Source: JBKHYG01 sp046565595
GTDB lineage: Bacteria; Actinomycetota; AC-67
Reading direction: 5' to 3'
NCBI GenBank assembly: GCA_046565595.1
Contig: JBKHYG010000122.1
Coordinates: 1 to 25,518 of the forward strand
Length of the DNA stretch: 25,518 bases
The notes under the pieces were generated by a model that had not been told where the DNA came from, made no database searches, and saw only the letters and a list, made by a program, of their open reading frames with translations. A program made the position numbers and the translations under genes. Of this stretch, positions 1-7,194 are shown one piece after another (the stretch's first letter is position 1; each line of letters opens with the position of its first letter).

Positions 1-51
1 CCGACCGCCCCGAACCGAGCCTGAGAAGGCAAACATCCCAGGAGGATGAAG

Positions 52-1200
52 ATGTCCGAGAACCGTAAGGTCCGCGTCGCGATCGCCGGCGTAGGTAACT
101 GCGCCTGGTCGCTCGTCCAGGGCGTCCACTATTACGCGGACGCCGACCCGACCACGCAGGTCCCCGGCTTGATGCATGTCGACCTCGGCGGATTGCATGT
201 CCGCGACATCGAGTTCGTCGCGGCCTTCGATGTGGACTCGAACAAAGTCGGCAAGGACCTATCGGACGCCCTGAAGAGCGAGCCGAACAACACGACCGTC
301 TTCTTCGATCTGCCGAAGTTGGGCGTGACGGTTCAACGCGGCGAGACCCTCGACGGGCTAGGCCGCTACTACCGCGAGACCGTCACCGAGAGCCCGGAAG
401 CTCCGGTCGATGTGGCGCAGGTTCTTCGCGACACCAAGGCGGATGTGTTGGTCAGTTACCTTCCCGTCGGTTCGGAAGAGGCGACCAAGTTCTACGCGCA
501 AGCGGCTGTCGACGCGGGCGTCGGGTTCGTCAACTGCATCCCTGTCTTCATCGCTTCGCGTCCCGAGTGGGTCGCCAAGTTCCGCGAAGCTGGCGTTCCG
601 ATCGTCGGAGACGACATCAAGAGCCAGGTCGGCGCGACCATCGTGCACCGCACACTCGCGAAGCTGTTCGAGGACCGTGGCGTCAAGATCGAGCGCATGT
701 ACCAGCTGAACTTCGGCGGCAACATGGACTTCAAGAACATGCTCGAACGCGAGCGTTTGGAGTCCAAGAAGATCTCGAAGACGCAGGCCGTCACATCGAA
801 CATGACCGGAGAGGTCGTCGAGAAGGACATCCATGTCGGACCGAGCGATCATGTTCCGTGGCTTGCTGACCGCAAGTGGGCGCACATCCGCGTCGAGGGT
901 CGCAGTTTCGGAGATGTTCCGCTGACCGCCGAACTGAAGCTCGAGGTCTGGGACTCACCGAACTCGGCAGGCATCGTGATCGACGCGGTGCGTATCGCCA
1001 AGATCGCGCTCGAGCGCCGTATCGGCGGACCGCTGATCGGGCCGTCGGCTTACTTCATGAAGAGCCCGCCTGAACAGTATCCAGACGAGATCGCTCGCAA
1101 CCTGGTCGAGAGTTTCATCGAAGGCTCTGTCAGCGTGAACGGGAACGGGCACCTGCGGATCGACGAAAGCGAACTGGCCTCCTTCGACGCAGGACGCTGA
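52..1200 (+). CDS. ino1: Inositol-1-phosphate synthase (L-myo-inositol-3-phosphate synthase)
   Basis: This enzyme converts glucose-6-phosphate to inositol-3-phosphate with NAD, the first step towards phosphatidylinositol and, in actinobacteria, mycothiol. The 382-residue product has the N-terminal dinucleotide-binding segment VAIAGVGNCAWSLVQG and the family motifs SYLPVGSEEA, GDDIKSQVGAT, NFGGNMDF, ERLESKKISKTQAVTSN and EVWDSPNSAG, all in order. It reads like the short actinobacterial form (Rv0046c type) along its whole length. An ATG at 46 is in frame, but GGAGG at 41-45 touches it directly. The ATG at 52 sits 6 bases after that ribosome site and is the better start. The gene is followed convergently by the GNAT gene only 4 bases away. 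Identification is very secure. Confidence 0.97.
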   Translation: MSENRKVRVAIAGVGNCAWSLVQGVHYYADADPTTQVPGLMHVDLGGLHVRDIEFVAAFDVDSNKVGKDLSDALKSEPNNTTVFFDLPKLGVTVQRGETLDGLGRYYRETVTESPEAPVDVAQVLRDTKADVLVSYLPVGSEEATKFYAQAAVDAGVGFVNCIPVFIASRPEWVAKFREAGVPIVGDDIKSQVGATIVHRTLAKLFEDRGVKIERMYQLNFGGNMDFKNMLERERLESKKISKTQAVTSNMTGEVVEKDIHVGPSDHVPWLADRKWAHIRVEGRSFGDVPLTAELKLEVWDSPNSAGIVIDAVRIAKIALERRIGGPLIGPSAYFMKSPPEQYPDEIARNLVESFIEGSVSVNGNGHLRIDESELASFDAGR

Positions 1201-1204
1201 CGGG

Positions 1205-1702
1205 CTAGGGCCAGTCCAGACCCAACTGCCTAGCGGCAGTACTGAGCTTCATCACCAGGCGGCCACGACCGCAGGGGATGAAGCTCAGTGCTTCATAGAA
1301 GGCTTCTGCCTTGTCGTTCAAGGCGTCGACGAACACCAGTCTGCCACCGACCGACCGCGCCGCCGCGATGATCTGCGTCAGAACGGCGAGCAGAAGCTCC
1401 GCGCCGAGGCCAGCGCCTTGTTCTTCCTCTGCGATCGCGAGTTTGGCGATCAGGTAGCCAGGGATCAGTTGAGGCGCACCGCGAGCAAGTTTGGCAGTGA
1501 GTTCGTGCCGGGACGCAGCGTGAGGGCTGATCGCTGCGTACCCTGCCACCTCCCCGTTTGGGGCTCTGAGTAGGTAGGTCTTCGTGCCCTGTCCTCGTGC
1601 GGTCAGGGCATGGTCGATGAGCCAGCGGTCGAGGCTCGGTTCGCCGCACTCGAATTCGCGGACGGAATCGTCCTGGGTGAGTGGTTCGAGGCGGTAGGTC
1701 AC
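1205..1702 (-). CDS. GNAT acetyltransferase, TacT-like toxin of a type II toxin-antitoxin pair
   Basis: The 165-residue protein matches the TacT/AtaT2 class of GNAT toxins, which acetylate charged aminoacyl-tRNA. Visible marks are the N-terminal FECGEPSLDRWL box, GYAAIS in the middle, the LIAKLAIAEEEQGAGLGAELL acetyl-CoA segment (Q/R-x-x-G-x-G/A type), and a C-terminal FYEALSFIPC motif. It starts at GTG 1702 and overlaps the stop of the upstream DUF1778-like reading frame by 4 bases (GTGA), the usual antitoxin-toxin coupling. The toxin itself looks complete. The antitoxin does not, which raises the question of whether this toxin is active. An ordinary GNAT enzyme is possible, but the CGEPSLD motif and the overlapping partner favour the toxin reading. 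Confidence 0.85.
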   Translation of the reverse strand: MTYRLEPLTQDDSVREFECGEPSLDRWLIDHALTARGQGTKTYLLRAPNGEVAGYAAISPHAASRHELTAKLARGAPQLIPGYLIAKLAIAEEEQGAGLGAELLLAVLTQIIAAARSVGGRLVFVDALNDKAEAFYEALSFIPCGRGRLVMKLSTAARQLGLDWP

Positions 1703-1937
1703 GCGATGCGCGGCTGCTTGCGCGCGCGCTTCACTGCGGTAGCCAGGCCAGGCGCGGGGTCCGGATCATCGAGGCTGGCAACCAGCCGGTCGAACAGTTC
1801 CGCGGGGATAGCGGTCACACGCTTATGGCCCAAGATCTCTTGGGCCTTCTGGGTGGCTGCCCCAACGACGAATGCTGAGACGGAAACGGCTTCAGCTTCT
1901 TGAGTTCGCGTTGCGCTCGCATACGCTTGACGGGCAT
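1699..1937 (-). pseudogene. Degenerate DUF1778 (ribbon-helix-helix) antitoxin of the GNAT toxin
   Basis: The C-terminal part reads AEAVSVSAFVVGAATQKAQ and then PAELFDRLVASLDDPDPAPG, which is the DUF1778 antitoxin signature followed by the toxin-binding tail. It stops at 1699-1701, overlapping the toxin start. No usable start codon lies close upstream in that frame. In another frame an ATG at 1937 gives MPVKRMRAQREL, which looks like the expected basic start of such an antitoxin. The two frames meet near 1880-1895, and the first helix of the ribbon-helix-helix fold seems to be missing. I infer a small deletion with a frameshift. A sequencing error or an unusual start could give the same picture. 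Confidence 0.5.
1900..1927 (+). promoter_or_regulatory. Putative leaderless promoter of the MFS gene
   Basis: A -35-like TTGAGT at 1900-1905 and a -10-like TACGCT at 1922-1927 are 16 bases apart. The ATG at 1936 follows the -10 box by 8 bases, so the transcript would begin at or next to the start codon. No ribosome site is visible. The promoter lies inside the remnant of the opposing antitoxin gene, and the two start codons share the bases CATG at 1935-1938. Confidence 0.45.
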
Positions 1938-3525
1938 GTTCACCAGGAAACGCGCCGGATCGACCGAAGCGTTTCCTGTCGCGGGCGGTGTGCGCGCGAA
2001 GCTGCGGGCGATCATCAGGCAGCGTGCGTTCATGCGCTATCTGGCAGCCAAGGCGACCTCTCAGGGTGGCGACGGGCTGTTCCAGCAAGCGGCAGCGGCG
2101 GTGCTGCTGTTCGAGCAGGCCTCTGGCAATCCGTCTGTTGACCTGCTGAAGATCACGGCGATCATCCTGGTCCCCTTCAGCCTGGTGGGGCCGCTGTCGG
2201 GAGTGTTCATCGACCGGTTCGATCGGCGCAAGATCCTGGTCTATACGCCGTTCGTGCGCGCGGGGTTGGCGATGCTGATCCCCATCGGCGCGACCACGAC
2301 CGATGGTCCGGTGTTCTTCGCGATCGTGCTCATCGTGCTGTCGATCAACCGCTTCTTCCTGGCGACGCTGGGCGCGGTATTACCGCAACTGGTCCCGCCG
2401 GAAGACCTGTTGGTCGCCAACGCAACCTCTTCGACCGGGGGCGCGGTCGCGAATGTGACCGGCCACGCGATCGGCTCGATCATCGCCGAGGTTGGCGGAG
2501 GCCGTTCGACCGCGGCGGTCGCGGCGGTGGCGTTCGCGGGTAGCGGAGTGATCGCGAAGGACCTGCACTTCACCAAGGGACTCGAAGAGGAACCCGCGCC
2601 ACTTGGCGAAGAACTGCGGCGAACCTGGCGCGAGATGAGCGAAGGCTTCTCGGTGATGCGCGCACGCCCTCGAGTCCGGTTCGGCATGACGGCGATCGGC
2701 ATGATGCAGGTGTTCGTCGGCGCGATGGTTGCGATACTGATCCAGTATCTGGTCGGAGAACTCGGCATGGGTCCGGCGAGCGGGTTCGCGATGTTGGCGG
2801 TCTTAGCGATAGGAGTCGGAGCCGGCGTCGTGTTGGTGCCGTTGATCGCCGAGCGGATCGGCAACGATCGAACGATCCCTTGGGCATTCGCGATCGGAGC
2901 TATCGGACCGCTGCTAGCGGCCCTCTTCCTGAGTCGAGGGATGTTGGCGTTCGCGGCAGGCTTCGTCGGTTTGAGTTACTCACTGGCCAAGATCCCGGTG
3001 GACACGCTCGTGCAGGAAGACATCGGCGACACGACACGCGGACGCGCGTTCGCGATCTACGACATGTTGTTCAACCTTGCGCGCGTCGTCGGAACCGCGA
3101 CGATGGCGGTGCTGTTCGTCCTCGGCGCCTCAAGCGTCGCGTTGACCTTCATCACCGGGGTCGCGTTCGTGGCCACCGCGTTGTGGTTGTCGGCTCGGCT
3201 GCGGGTGTTGGAGGATCGCGACGAGTCGGTGCCGGGCGCTCCGCCTTCGCTCCTCGTGTCGGAAGCCACGAACGATGGTCCCGTCTTCTCGGCAGGCGAT
3301 CTGGTGATGGTTCGCTCTTACGCCGGCGGTCGGGCGGATGAGGAACCTCGAGAGATCGTGGTCGCTGGCGTTGGGCTGCCCCTGAAGGTCGTCTGGCGGG
3401 CCGTCGCTGACGAAGCGGGGGTCCATTGGCGGGTGTTCGTGGTCGAATGTGCCGGTCAGAGGCTGCGTCTGAGGGTCGCTGAGCGAGGCGAGAGATGGGA
3501 AGTTGAGCGGATCCTCCCCATCTAA
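1936..3525 (+). CDS. MFS transporter (EntS/MFS_3-like exporter) with extra C-terminal domain
   Basis: A 529-residue integral membrane protein that begins with a basic cytoplasmic tail and then RYLAAKATSQGGDGLFQ, the usual first helix of MFS drug or siderophore exporters of the EntS type. The loop 2-3 motif is FIDRFDRRKIL (D-R-x-x-R-R/K), and about twelve hydrophobic segments follow. The last ~104 residues (nt 3211-3522) are soluble and rich in Val, Arg and Glu, which is not normal for the family. A longer frame opens at 1900, but ATG 1936 with its -10 box explains the start better; GTG 1990 is another option. The substrate cannot be read from the sequence. Confidence 0.88.
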   Translation: MFTRKRAGSTEAFPVAGGVRAKLRAIIRQRAFMRYLAAKATSQGGDGLFQQAAAAVLLFEQASGNPSVDLLKITAIILVPFSLVGPLSGVFIDRFDRRKILVYTPFVRAGLAMLIPIGATTTDGPVFFAIVLIVLSINRFFLATLGAVLPQLVPPEDLLVANATSSTGGAVANVTGHAIGSIIAEVGGGRSTAAVAAVAFAGSGVIAKDLHFTKGLEEEPAPLGEELRRTWREMSEGFSVMRARPRVRFGMTAIGMMQVFVGAMVAILIQYLVGELGMGPASGFAMLAVLAIGVGAGVVLVPLIAERIGNDRTIPWAFAIGAIGPLLAALFLSRGMLAFAAGFVGLSYSLAKIPVDTLVQEDIGDTTRGRAFAIYDMLFNLARVVGTATMAVLFVLGASSVALTFITGVAFVATALWLSARLRVLEDRDESVPGAPPSLLVSEATNDGPVFSAGDLVMVRSYAGGRADEEPREIVVAGVGLPLKVVWRAVADEAGVHWRVFVVECAGQRLRLRVAERGERWEVERILPI

Positions 3526-3600
3526 GGGATTCGTTCTACAAGGCCGATACTTACATCGGAACGAAACTTCTAGGGAATATCTCTCGTTAGACAGGACACC

Positions 3601-4461
3601 ATGACCGTTCGACAGCGCATCAGCCACCGCCTCAGGCCTCGGGCCGCGGGACGGTTCCAGGCGCGCGGAACGGCTTTCGTGTTCAGCGGCGGCGGAACCT
3701 ATGGTGCGATGCAGCTGGGGCAGGTGCGCGCGCTGTTCAACGCCGGGATCACTCCCGACATGGTCGTTGGAACCAGCATCGGCGCGATCAATGCGACCGC
3801 CCTTGCCGCCGATCCGACGCCGAACGGCTTGCAGCGTCTCGTCGACATCTGGATGCAGATGCGCACCGAAGACATCTTCCCCGGCGGCTCGTGGAAGCGC
3901 GCGCTGCTGGCGATCCGTCGCGGCGATCACCTCTACAGCAACGAGGGCCTGCGGCGCGTGATCGCATGCATCAACGCTCGCCGATTCGAAGACCTACAGA
4001 TACCCGCACATGTCGTCGCCGCTCATCTGGGAACCGGTTCGGAGACCGTGTTCGATTCAGGGCCGATCGCGCCAGCAGTGCTCGCATCGGCGGCGCTCCC
4101 AGGCGTGTTCCCTCCAGTCGTCATCGACGGCGAGCCTTACACCGACGGAGGCGTCGTCAACAACACTCCGATCAGCGTCGCGGTTGCTGCGGGCGCTACC
4201 AAGATCTTCGTCATCAACTGTGGTCACACCAACCAGGTGCAGCGCGAGGTGCGCAGGCCTCTGGATGTGATGGTGCAGGCGTTCGCACACTCGCGTGCCA
4301 GCCGCGTCGACCACGACCTGGAACGCTTCGCGAAGGTAGCCAAGATCAAGCGGATCCCGGTCAGCGACCCGCCGATCATGCGCTACGACGACCTCTCGCA
4401 CACAGCGGCTCTCATCGAGCAAGCAGAAGCAGAGACGACTGCCTGGCTACGCTCGCGCTAA
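3601..4461 (+). CDS. Patatin-like phospholipase (RssA/NTE-type)
   Basis: A 286-residue serine acyl hydrolase of the patatin family. The oxyanion-hole glycines are in FVFSGGGTYGAMQLG (residues 27-40). The nucleophile elbow is GTSIG with Ser59, and the catalytic aspartate is in TDGGVVNNTP (Asp182), giving the Ser-Asp dyad. It lacks a clear signal peptide; the N-terminal 20 residues are basic. Upstream (3526-3600) there is no Shine-Dalgarno site. A box TAGACA at 3588-3593 lies 7 bases before the ATG but lacks the final T of a good -10. The true substrate (phospholipid or neutral lipid) is unknown. Confidence 0.92.
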   Translation: MTVRQRISHRLRPRAAGRFQARGTAFVFSGGGTYGAMQLGQVRALFNAGITPDMVVGTSIGAINATALAADPTPNGLQRLVDIWMQMRTEDIFPGGSWKRALLAIRRGDHLYSNEGLRRVIACINARRFEDLQIPAHVVAAHLGTGSETVFDSGPIAPAVLASAALPGVFPPVVIDGEPYTDGGVVNNTPISVAVAAGATKIFVINCGHTNQVQREVRRPLDVMVQAFAHSRASRVDHDLERFAKVAKIKRIPVSDPPIMRYDDLSHTAALIEQAEAETTAWLRSR

Positions 4462-4464
4462 ACT
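4459..4464 (+). promoter_or_regulatory. Possible -10 box of the lipoprotein gene
   Basis: TAAACT overlaps the stop codon of the patatin gene and fits TANNNT. Transcription would start near 4471, just upstream of the candidate start codons at 4481 and 4520. No convincing -35 element was seen. Confidence 0.25.
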
Positions 4465-4480
4465 GCGGGCGAAGTTGCCA

Positions 4481-5026
4481 ATGGAATCCGAATACTCTGC
4501 CTGCACGAGGAGTCGCGCGATGTGGCTCCTTGTCACACTTGCCCTCGGGGCCTGCACATCGCCGGCAGCGATCAACGGGGGCGAGGGAGCACCCTCGCCG
4601 ACGCCGATGTCGGTTGCTTCGCTCCAAGGGGCGGTAGGCCCGCTCTTCCTTCACCCCGATCTGGAACCATCGGCCTCCTACCTGCTAGCCGGCAATCCCG
4701 ACGCTCTCCGATTCGAGGGTGACCGAGCGATGCTCTCCTACGACTTGCCATCCGGTCAGGTCCTAGTCACCCAGGGGCCGTCGCGCCAAGACTGGACCTC
4801 ATCACCCTTGCCCTTCGGCCAGCCCACCAGCACTCAGACCCACGCGGTCTCGGGATTCTCGCTGTGGGCATACCAAGACTCGCAAGGTGGAGATGAGGTC
4901 GGTCCACCAACCGTCCTGGTGCTCGACTCGGGATGGGTGGTCCAACTGAATCCTCTTCCCGACAGTGCCGAACCGGAACTGCAGGCTGTGACGGACTTCG
5001 CCGAGCAGCTCCGACGCGGGGGATAG
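4481..5026 (+). CDS. Putative lipoprotein, function unknown
   Basis: The reading frame encodes an N-terminus with TRSRAMWLLVTLALGAC, which is a basic segment, a hydrophobic stretch and a lipobox (LGAC). This suggests export, cleavage by signal peptidase II and anchoring of the remaining ~157 residues outside the membrane. I chose ATG 4481 because it keeps the positive charges before the hydrophobic stretch. A start at ATG 4520 has a better ribosome site (GAGGAG at 4507-4512, 7 bases away) but leaves a signal of only 11 residues with no charge. The mature part has no motif I recognise. The gene ends 5 bases before the convergent protease gene. Confidence 0.65.
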   Translation: MESEYSACTRSRAMWLLVTLALGACTSPAAINGGEGAPSPTPMSVASLQGAVGPLFLHPDLEPSASYLLAGNPDALRFEGDRAMLSYDLPSGQVLVTQGPSRQDWTSSPLPFGQPTSTQTHAVSGFSLWAYQDSQGGDEVGPPTVLVLDSGWVVQLNPLPDSAEPELQAVTDFAEQLRRGG

Positions 5027-5031
5027 CAGAG

Positions 5032-5379
5032 TTACCTGCCTCGCGGTCCTTTCGGCGGCCAGTATCTGAAGGCGACGACCCCTTCGATGTCTCGGGTAAG
5101 GACCGGGCCGAAATGACGCGAGTCCCTGCTCTCCGAAGGGTTGTCGCCCGCCACCTCTATCCCAGCGGCCAGGACCGCGGAGACCCGCTTGACCATCGGC
5201 CTGCCGGACTCGCGGATCACCACCAACTGGCCTTGTTTCGGCTCGCCCTTCCGCAGTCGTCGTACTGCCAGCCGATCCCCGTCCTTGAGCGCAGGGAGCA
5301 TCGAGTCGCCGCGGACCCGTACAGGAATCAAGCCGAACACAGGGCGAAAGCGTAGCCGGGAGGGCCGAAGCTTGAACAT
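5032..5379 (-). CDS. Nickel-type superoxide dismutase maturation protease (SodX-like, S26 family)
   Basis: A 115-residue protease of the signal peptidase I (S26) fold that lacks a membrane anchor. The catalytic serine is in RGDSMLPALKDGD, the general-base lysine in MVKRVSAV, and the conserved GDNPSESRDSRHFGP box is followed by a terminal FRYWPP. Short size, this box and the RYWP ending match the family that trims the N-terminal leader of Ni-SOD. The sodN gene lies 1.4 kb away on the other strand and encodes a leader needing such cleavage, so they are very likely partners. The longer frame starting at 5451 would run through the antitoxin start and is rejected in favour of ATG 5379, which itself lies inside the operator-like repeats. 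Confidence 0.85.
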   Translation of the reverse strand: MFKLRPSRLRFRPVFGLIPVRVRGDSMLPALKDGDRLAVRRLRKGEPKQGQLVVIRESGRPMVKRVSAVLAAGIEVAGDNPSESRDSRHFGPVLTRDIEGVVAFRYWPPKGPRGR

Positions 5380-5410
5380 GTGGAACACATGTGGCATGCT
5401 GAGCACATGT
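5376..5410. promoter_or_regulatory. Operator-like repeats between sodX-like and vapB-like genes
   Basis: ACATGTG-GAA-CACATGT (5376-5392) is a perfect inverted repeat with 7-base arms. The half-site CACATGT recurs at 5404-5410, 18 bases downstream of the copy at 5386-5392. The cluster covers the start codons of both divergent genes (minus ATG at 5379, plus ATG at 5407). An extended -10-like TGGCATGCT at 5392-5400 lies between the repeats, 6 bases before the antitoxin ATG. This is the normal position for autorepression by a ribbon-helix-helix antitoxin, and binding here could also affect the protease gene. Confidence 0.55.
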
Positions 5411-5646
5411 CCAAGATGATCCAGGTCCGGGATGTGCCCGACAGGCTGCACCGCGAACTCGTGCGCAGAGCGAAGCGCCGCCGGCAGACGCTCACGGATT
5501 ACATCCAGGAACTGCTAGAGCGCGAAGTCCAGTTTCCCCTTCCCGAGGATGTCTTCGCTCGGATCGAATCTTCCGAGCCGGTCAACCTGCGGGGTACCGC
5601 CGCGTCTCTGATCGCATCCGAGCGGCGGGGCAGGAGCGCTTCCTGA
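5407..5646 (+). CDS. FitA/VapB-like ribbon-helix-helix antitoxin
   Basis: A 79-residue protein beginning MSKMIQVRDVPDRLHREL, followed by RQTLTDYIQELLEREV. This is the FitA-type DNA-binding strand and two helices; the second half should wrap around the PIN toxin. It would repress its own promoter at the repeats described at 5376-5410 and neutralise the toxin encoded next. A GTG at 5380 is in frame and would add nine residues that fit no antitoxin, so ATG 5407 is preferred. There is no ribosome site, so translation is probably leaderless. The stop codon TGA (5644-5646) overlaps the toxin start. Confidence 0.88.
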   Translation: MSKMIQVRDVPDRLHRELVRRAKRRRQTLTDYIQELLEREVQFPLPEDVFARIESSEPVNLRGTAASLIASERRGRSAS

Positions 5647-6050
5647 TCGTCCTCGATGCGTCTGCGCTGACAGAGTATCTGCTGCAGACGCAGGTGGGAT
5701 CAGGACTCGGACCCATGCTGCGCGAGCACTCTGACGGCTTGGCGATCCCCGCCCTCTGCGATGTCGAAGTCATGTCCGCGATGAGGAAGGCGATCCGCAC
5801 CAAGCGGCTGACCCCCGAGCGGGCTCTGCAAGCAACCGACGACTACCTGGCGCTACCGCTTCGACGGTTCGGGCACGAGGCAACGCTGCAGCGGATCATC
5901 GAGTTGCGGGACAACCTCAGCGCATATGACGCCGCCTATGTGTCACTTGCGGAAGCTCTTGGCGTGCCGCTGGTGACGGCCGACTCACATCTGGCAGACG
6001 CGGTTGAGACGCACCTGGCACTTGATGTGGTCGATGTCATCCGCGGATGA
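5643..6050 (+). CDS. VapC-like PIN-domain ribonuclease toxin, probable CTG start
   Basis: The PIN fold is complete when read from 5643: LDASALTEYL gives Asp5, CDVEVMSA gives Glu42, SAYDAAYV gives Asp96 and TADSHLA gives Asp114. These four acidic residues hold the Mg ions of VapC RNases. The frame has no ATG, GTG or TTG before GTG 5694, and starting there would remove the first strand and Asp5. CTG 5643 overlaps the antitoxin stop (CTGA) and is preceded by AGGAG at 5632-5636 with 6 bases between, so I take it as the start, giving 135 residues. It would cleave RNA when freed from its antitoxin. Confidence 0.85.
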   Translation: MIVLDASALTEYLLQTQVGSGLGPMLREHSDGLAIPALCDVEVMSAMRKAIRTKRLTPERALQATDDYLALPLRRFGHEATLQRIIELRDNLSAYDAAYVSLAEALGVPLVTADSHLADAVETHLALDVVDVIRG

Positions 6051-6120
6051 GTTTGGCCGGATCCAGGGAGCGGGACCTAGCCAGCCCGAAGCGACTTGCC
6101 TAACTAGCTCGGAGCGGGGT

Positions 6121-6675
6121 CTAGCTGGAAGGCGTGGAACCCGCGGCGGTAGGGGCTCGTTCTGAGATCTCGTAATGGAAACGGCCCTCAGCGAAGAAGG
6201 CGCGGGCCTTCTCCAGGTCGCCTGGCAGCACGCCGACATGCATGCCCGAAAGGTCGCCGAGCGGACCGACGCTCGTGATGGTGAATCCGATCCGAGTGGG
6301 ATCCAAACTCCTCAGCCTGGCTCCTTCCTCGTCGAGTTCGGCAGCAGCATGCGGTGCGGGCAAGACCTCGACGGTCACGCCTGCGCGCCTGATCTCTTCG
6401 ACCCGGGCAGTTACTGCCGCAGGAAGATCACCGGGCCAGAACAACCGGATCCTGGCCGGGTCGCGCACATAGACGACGGAACCGTTCCCGGCCAGTTCCG
6501 GTGTTGAGATGAAGGCAAGCAGACCTTGTGCCGCATCCACGACCACAGGATCATCGGTTGATGCTTCGTAAGCGGGGTCGGTGGTTATCGGCTTACCGTC
6601 GCTCCCGAGGGTCGCCGCCATGATCGGCAACGGCAGCGTCAATGTCGCTAGTGCAACTAGCAGCCTGATCTTCAT
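6121..6675 (-). CDS. Secreted protein of unknown function
   Basis: A 184-residue product starting MKIRLLVALATLTLPLPIMA, a standard Sec signal peptide with a likely cut after that alanine. The mature part contains VVVDAAQGLLAFISTPEL, then a segment VYVRDPARIRLFWPGDLP, a region that alternates helix- and strand-like stretches, and a low-complexity Ala/Thr/Ser end. I recognise no family and no catalytic motif. The ATG at 6687 lies within the -10 box, so ATG 6675 is chosen. The gene is divergent from sodN (about 106 bases between starts), and the two could share regulation, but nothing in the sequence proves a link. Confidence 0.75.
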   Translation of the reverse strand: MKIRLLVALATLTLPLPIMAATLGSDGKPITTDPAYEASTDDPVVVDAAQGLLAFISTPELAGNGSVVYVRDPARIRLFWPGDLPAAVTARVEEIRRAGVTVEVLPAPHAAAELDEEGARLRSLDPTRIGFTITSVGPLGDLSGMHVGVLPGDLEKARAFFAEGRFHYEISERAPTAAGSTPSS

Positions 6676-6682
6676 GACTCCG

Positions 6683-6688
6683 ACCATA
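6683..6688 (-). promoter_or_regulatory. -10 box for leaderless transcription of the secreted protein gene
   Basis: On the minus strand TATGGT is followed by 7 bases and then ATG 6675. This is the same spacing seen at other genes in the window and leaves no room for a ribosome site. Confidence 0.45.
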
Positions 6689-6781
6689 CTCCTATGGCTC
6701 TGGCCTGTCCATGGGTCTGCGTTGCATGTGTTCGAGTTGCCGGAGCGTGGTAGAACGCGAGGGATCGACCAAGGAGGAACG

Positions 6782-7171
6782 ATGCTGAACTGGATCTTCC
6801 CGACCCGCGAGGTCCACGCCCACTGCGACCTGCCCTGCGGCGTCTACGACCCGGCCCAGGCTCGGATCGAGGCTGAGAGCGTGAAGGGTTGCATAGACAA
6901 ATACAACGGCACCGACGATGCCGACTTCAAGGCTCGCGCGATCGCGATCAAGGAGGAGCGTGCCGAACTGGTCAAACACCACCTGTGGGTGCTGTGGACC
7001 GACTATTTCAAGCCCGAGCATCTCGAGAAGTACCCGCAACTGCACCAGCTGTTCTGGGACGCGACCAAGGCAGCCGGCGCGGTCAAGAAGTCGACCGACG
7101 CGGCGGACGCTCAGAAGCTGCTGGACCTGATCGGCGAGATCGACAAGATCTTCTGGGACACCAAGAAGTAG
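6782..7171 (+). CDS. sodN: Nickel superoxide dismutase precursor
   Basis: The protein destroys superoxide in the cytoplasm with nickel. The 129-residue precursor has a 13-residue leader (MLNWIFPTREVHA), then HCDLPCGVYDP, the nickel hook, in which His14, Cys15 and Cys19 become His1, Cys2 and Cys6 of the mature enzyme. The remaining 116-residue helical subunit, with KHHLWVLWTDYFKPEH and the end KIFWDTKK, has the family's normal length. The mature N-terminus must be freed by cleavage, most likely by the SodX-like protease encoded at 5032-5379. AAGGAGG at 6771-6777 is 4 bases before ATG 6782, a strong ribosome site. A hairpin follows the gene. No clear Nur operator was found upstream. Confidence 0.96.
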   Translation: MLNWIFPTREVHAHCDLPCGVYDPAQARIEAESVKGCIDKYNGTDDADFKARAIAIKEERAELVKHHLWVLWTDYFKPEHLEKYPQLHQLFWDATKAAGAVKKSTDAADAQKLLDLIGEIDKIFWDTKK

Positions 7172-7194
7172 CCAAGACACCGGCATCACGCGAA

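Noticed and set aside
1..24. An open frame ending in TGA at 22-24, possibly the end of the preceding gene
   Set aside because: Only seven codons are visible and they match nothing, so no feature can be supported.
1699..2088. A 129-residue minus-strand frame as a full-length antitoxin
   Set aside because: Its first half is the shadow of the MFS gene on the other strand; only the last ~55 residues resemble DUF1778.
6700..6780. A nickel-regulator (Nur) operator before sodN
   Set aside because: TTGC elements occur at about 6722 and 6737, but they do not form the inverted repeat expected.
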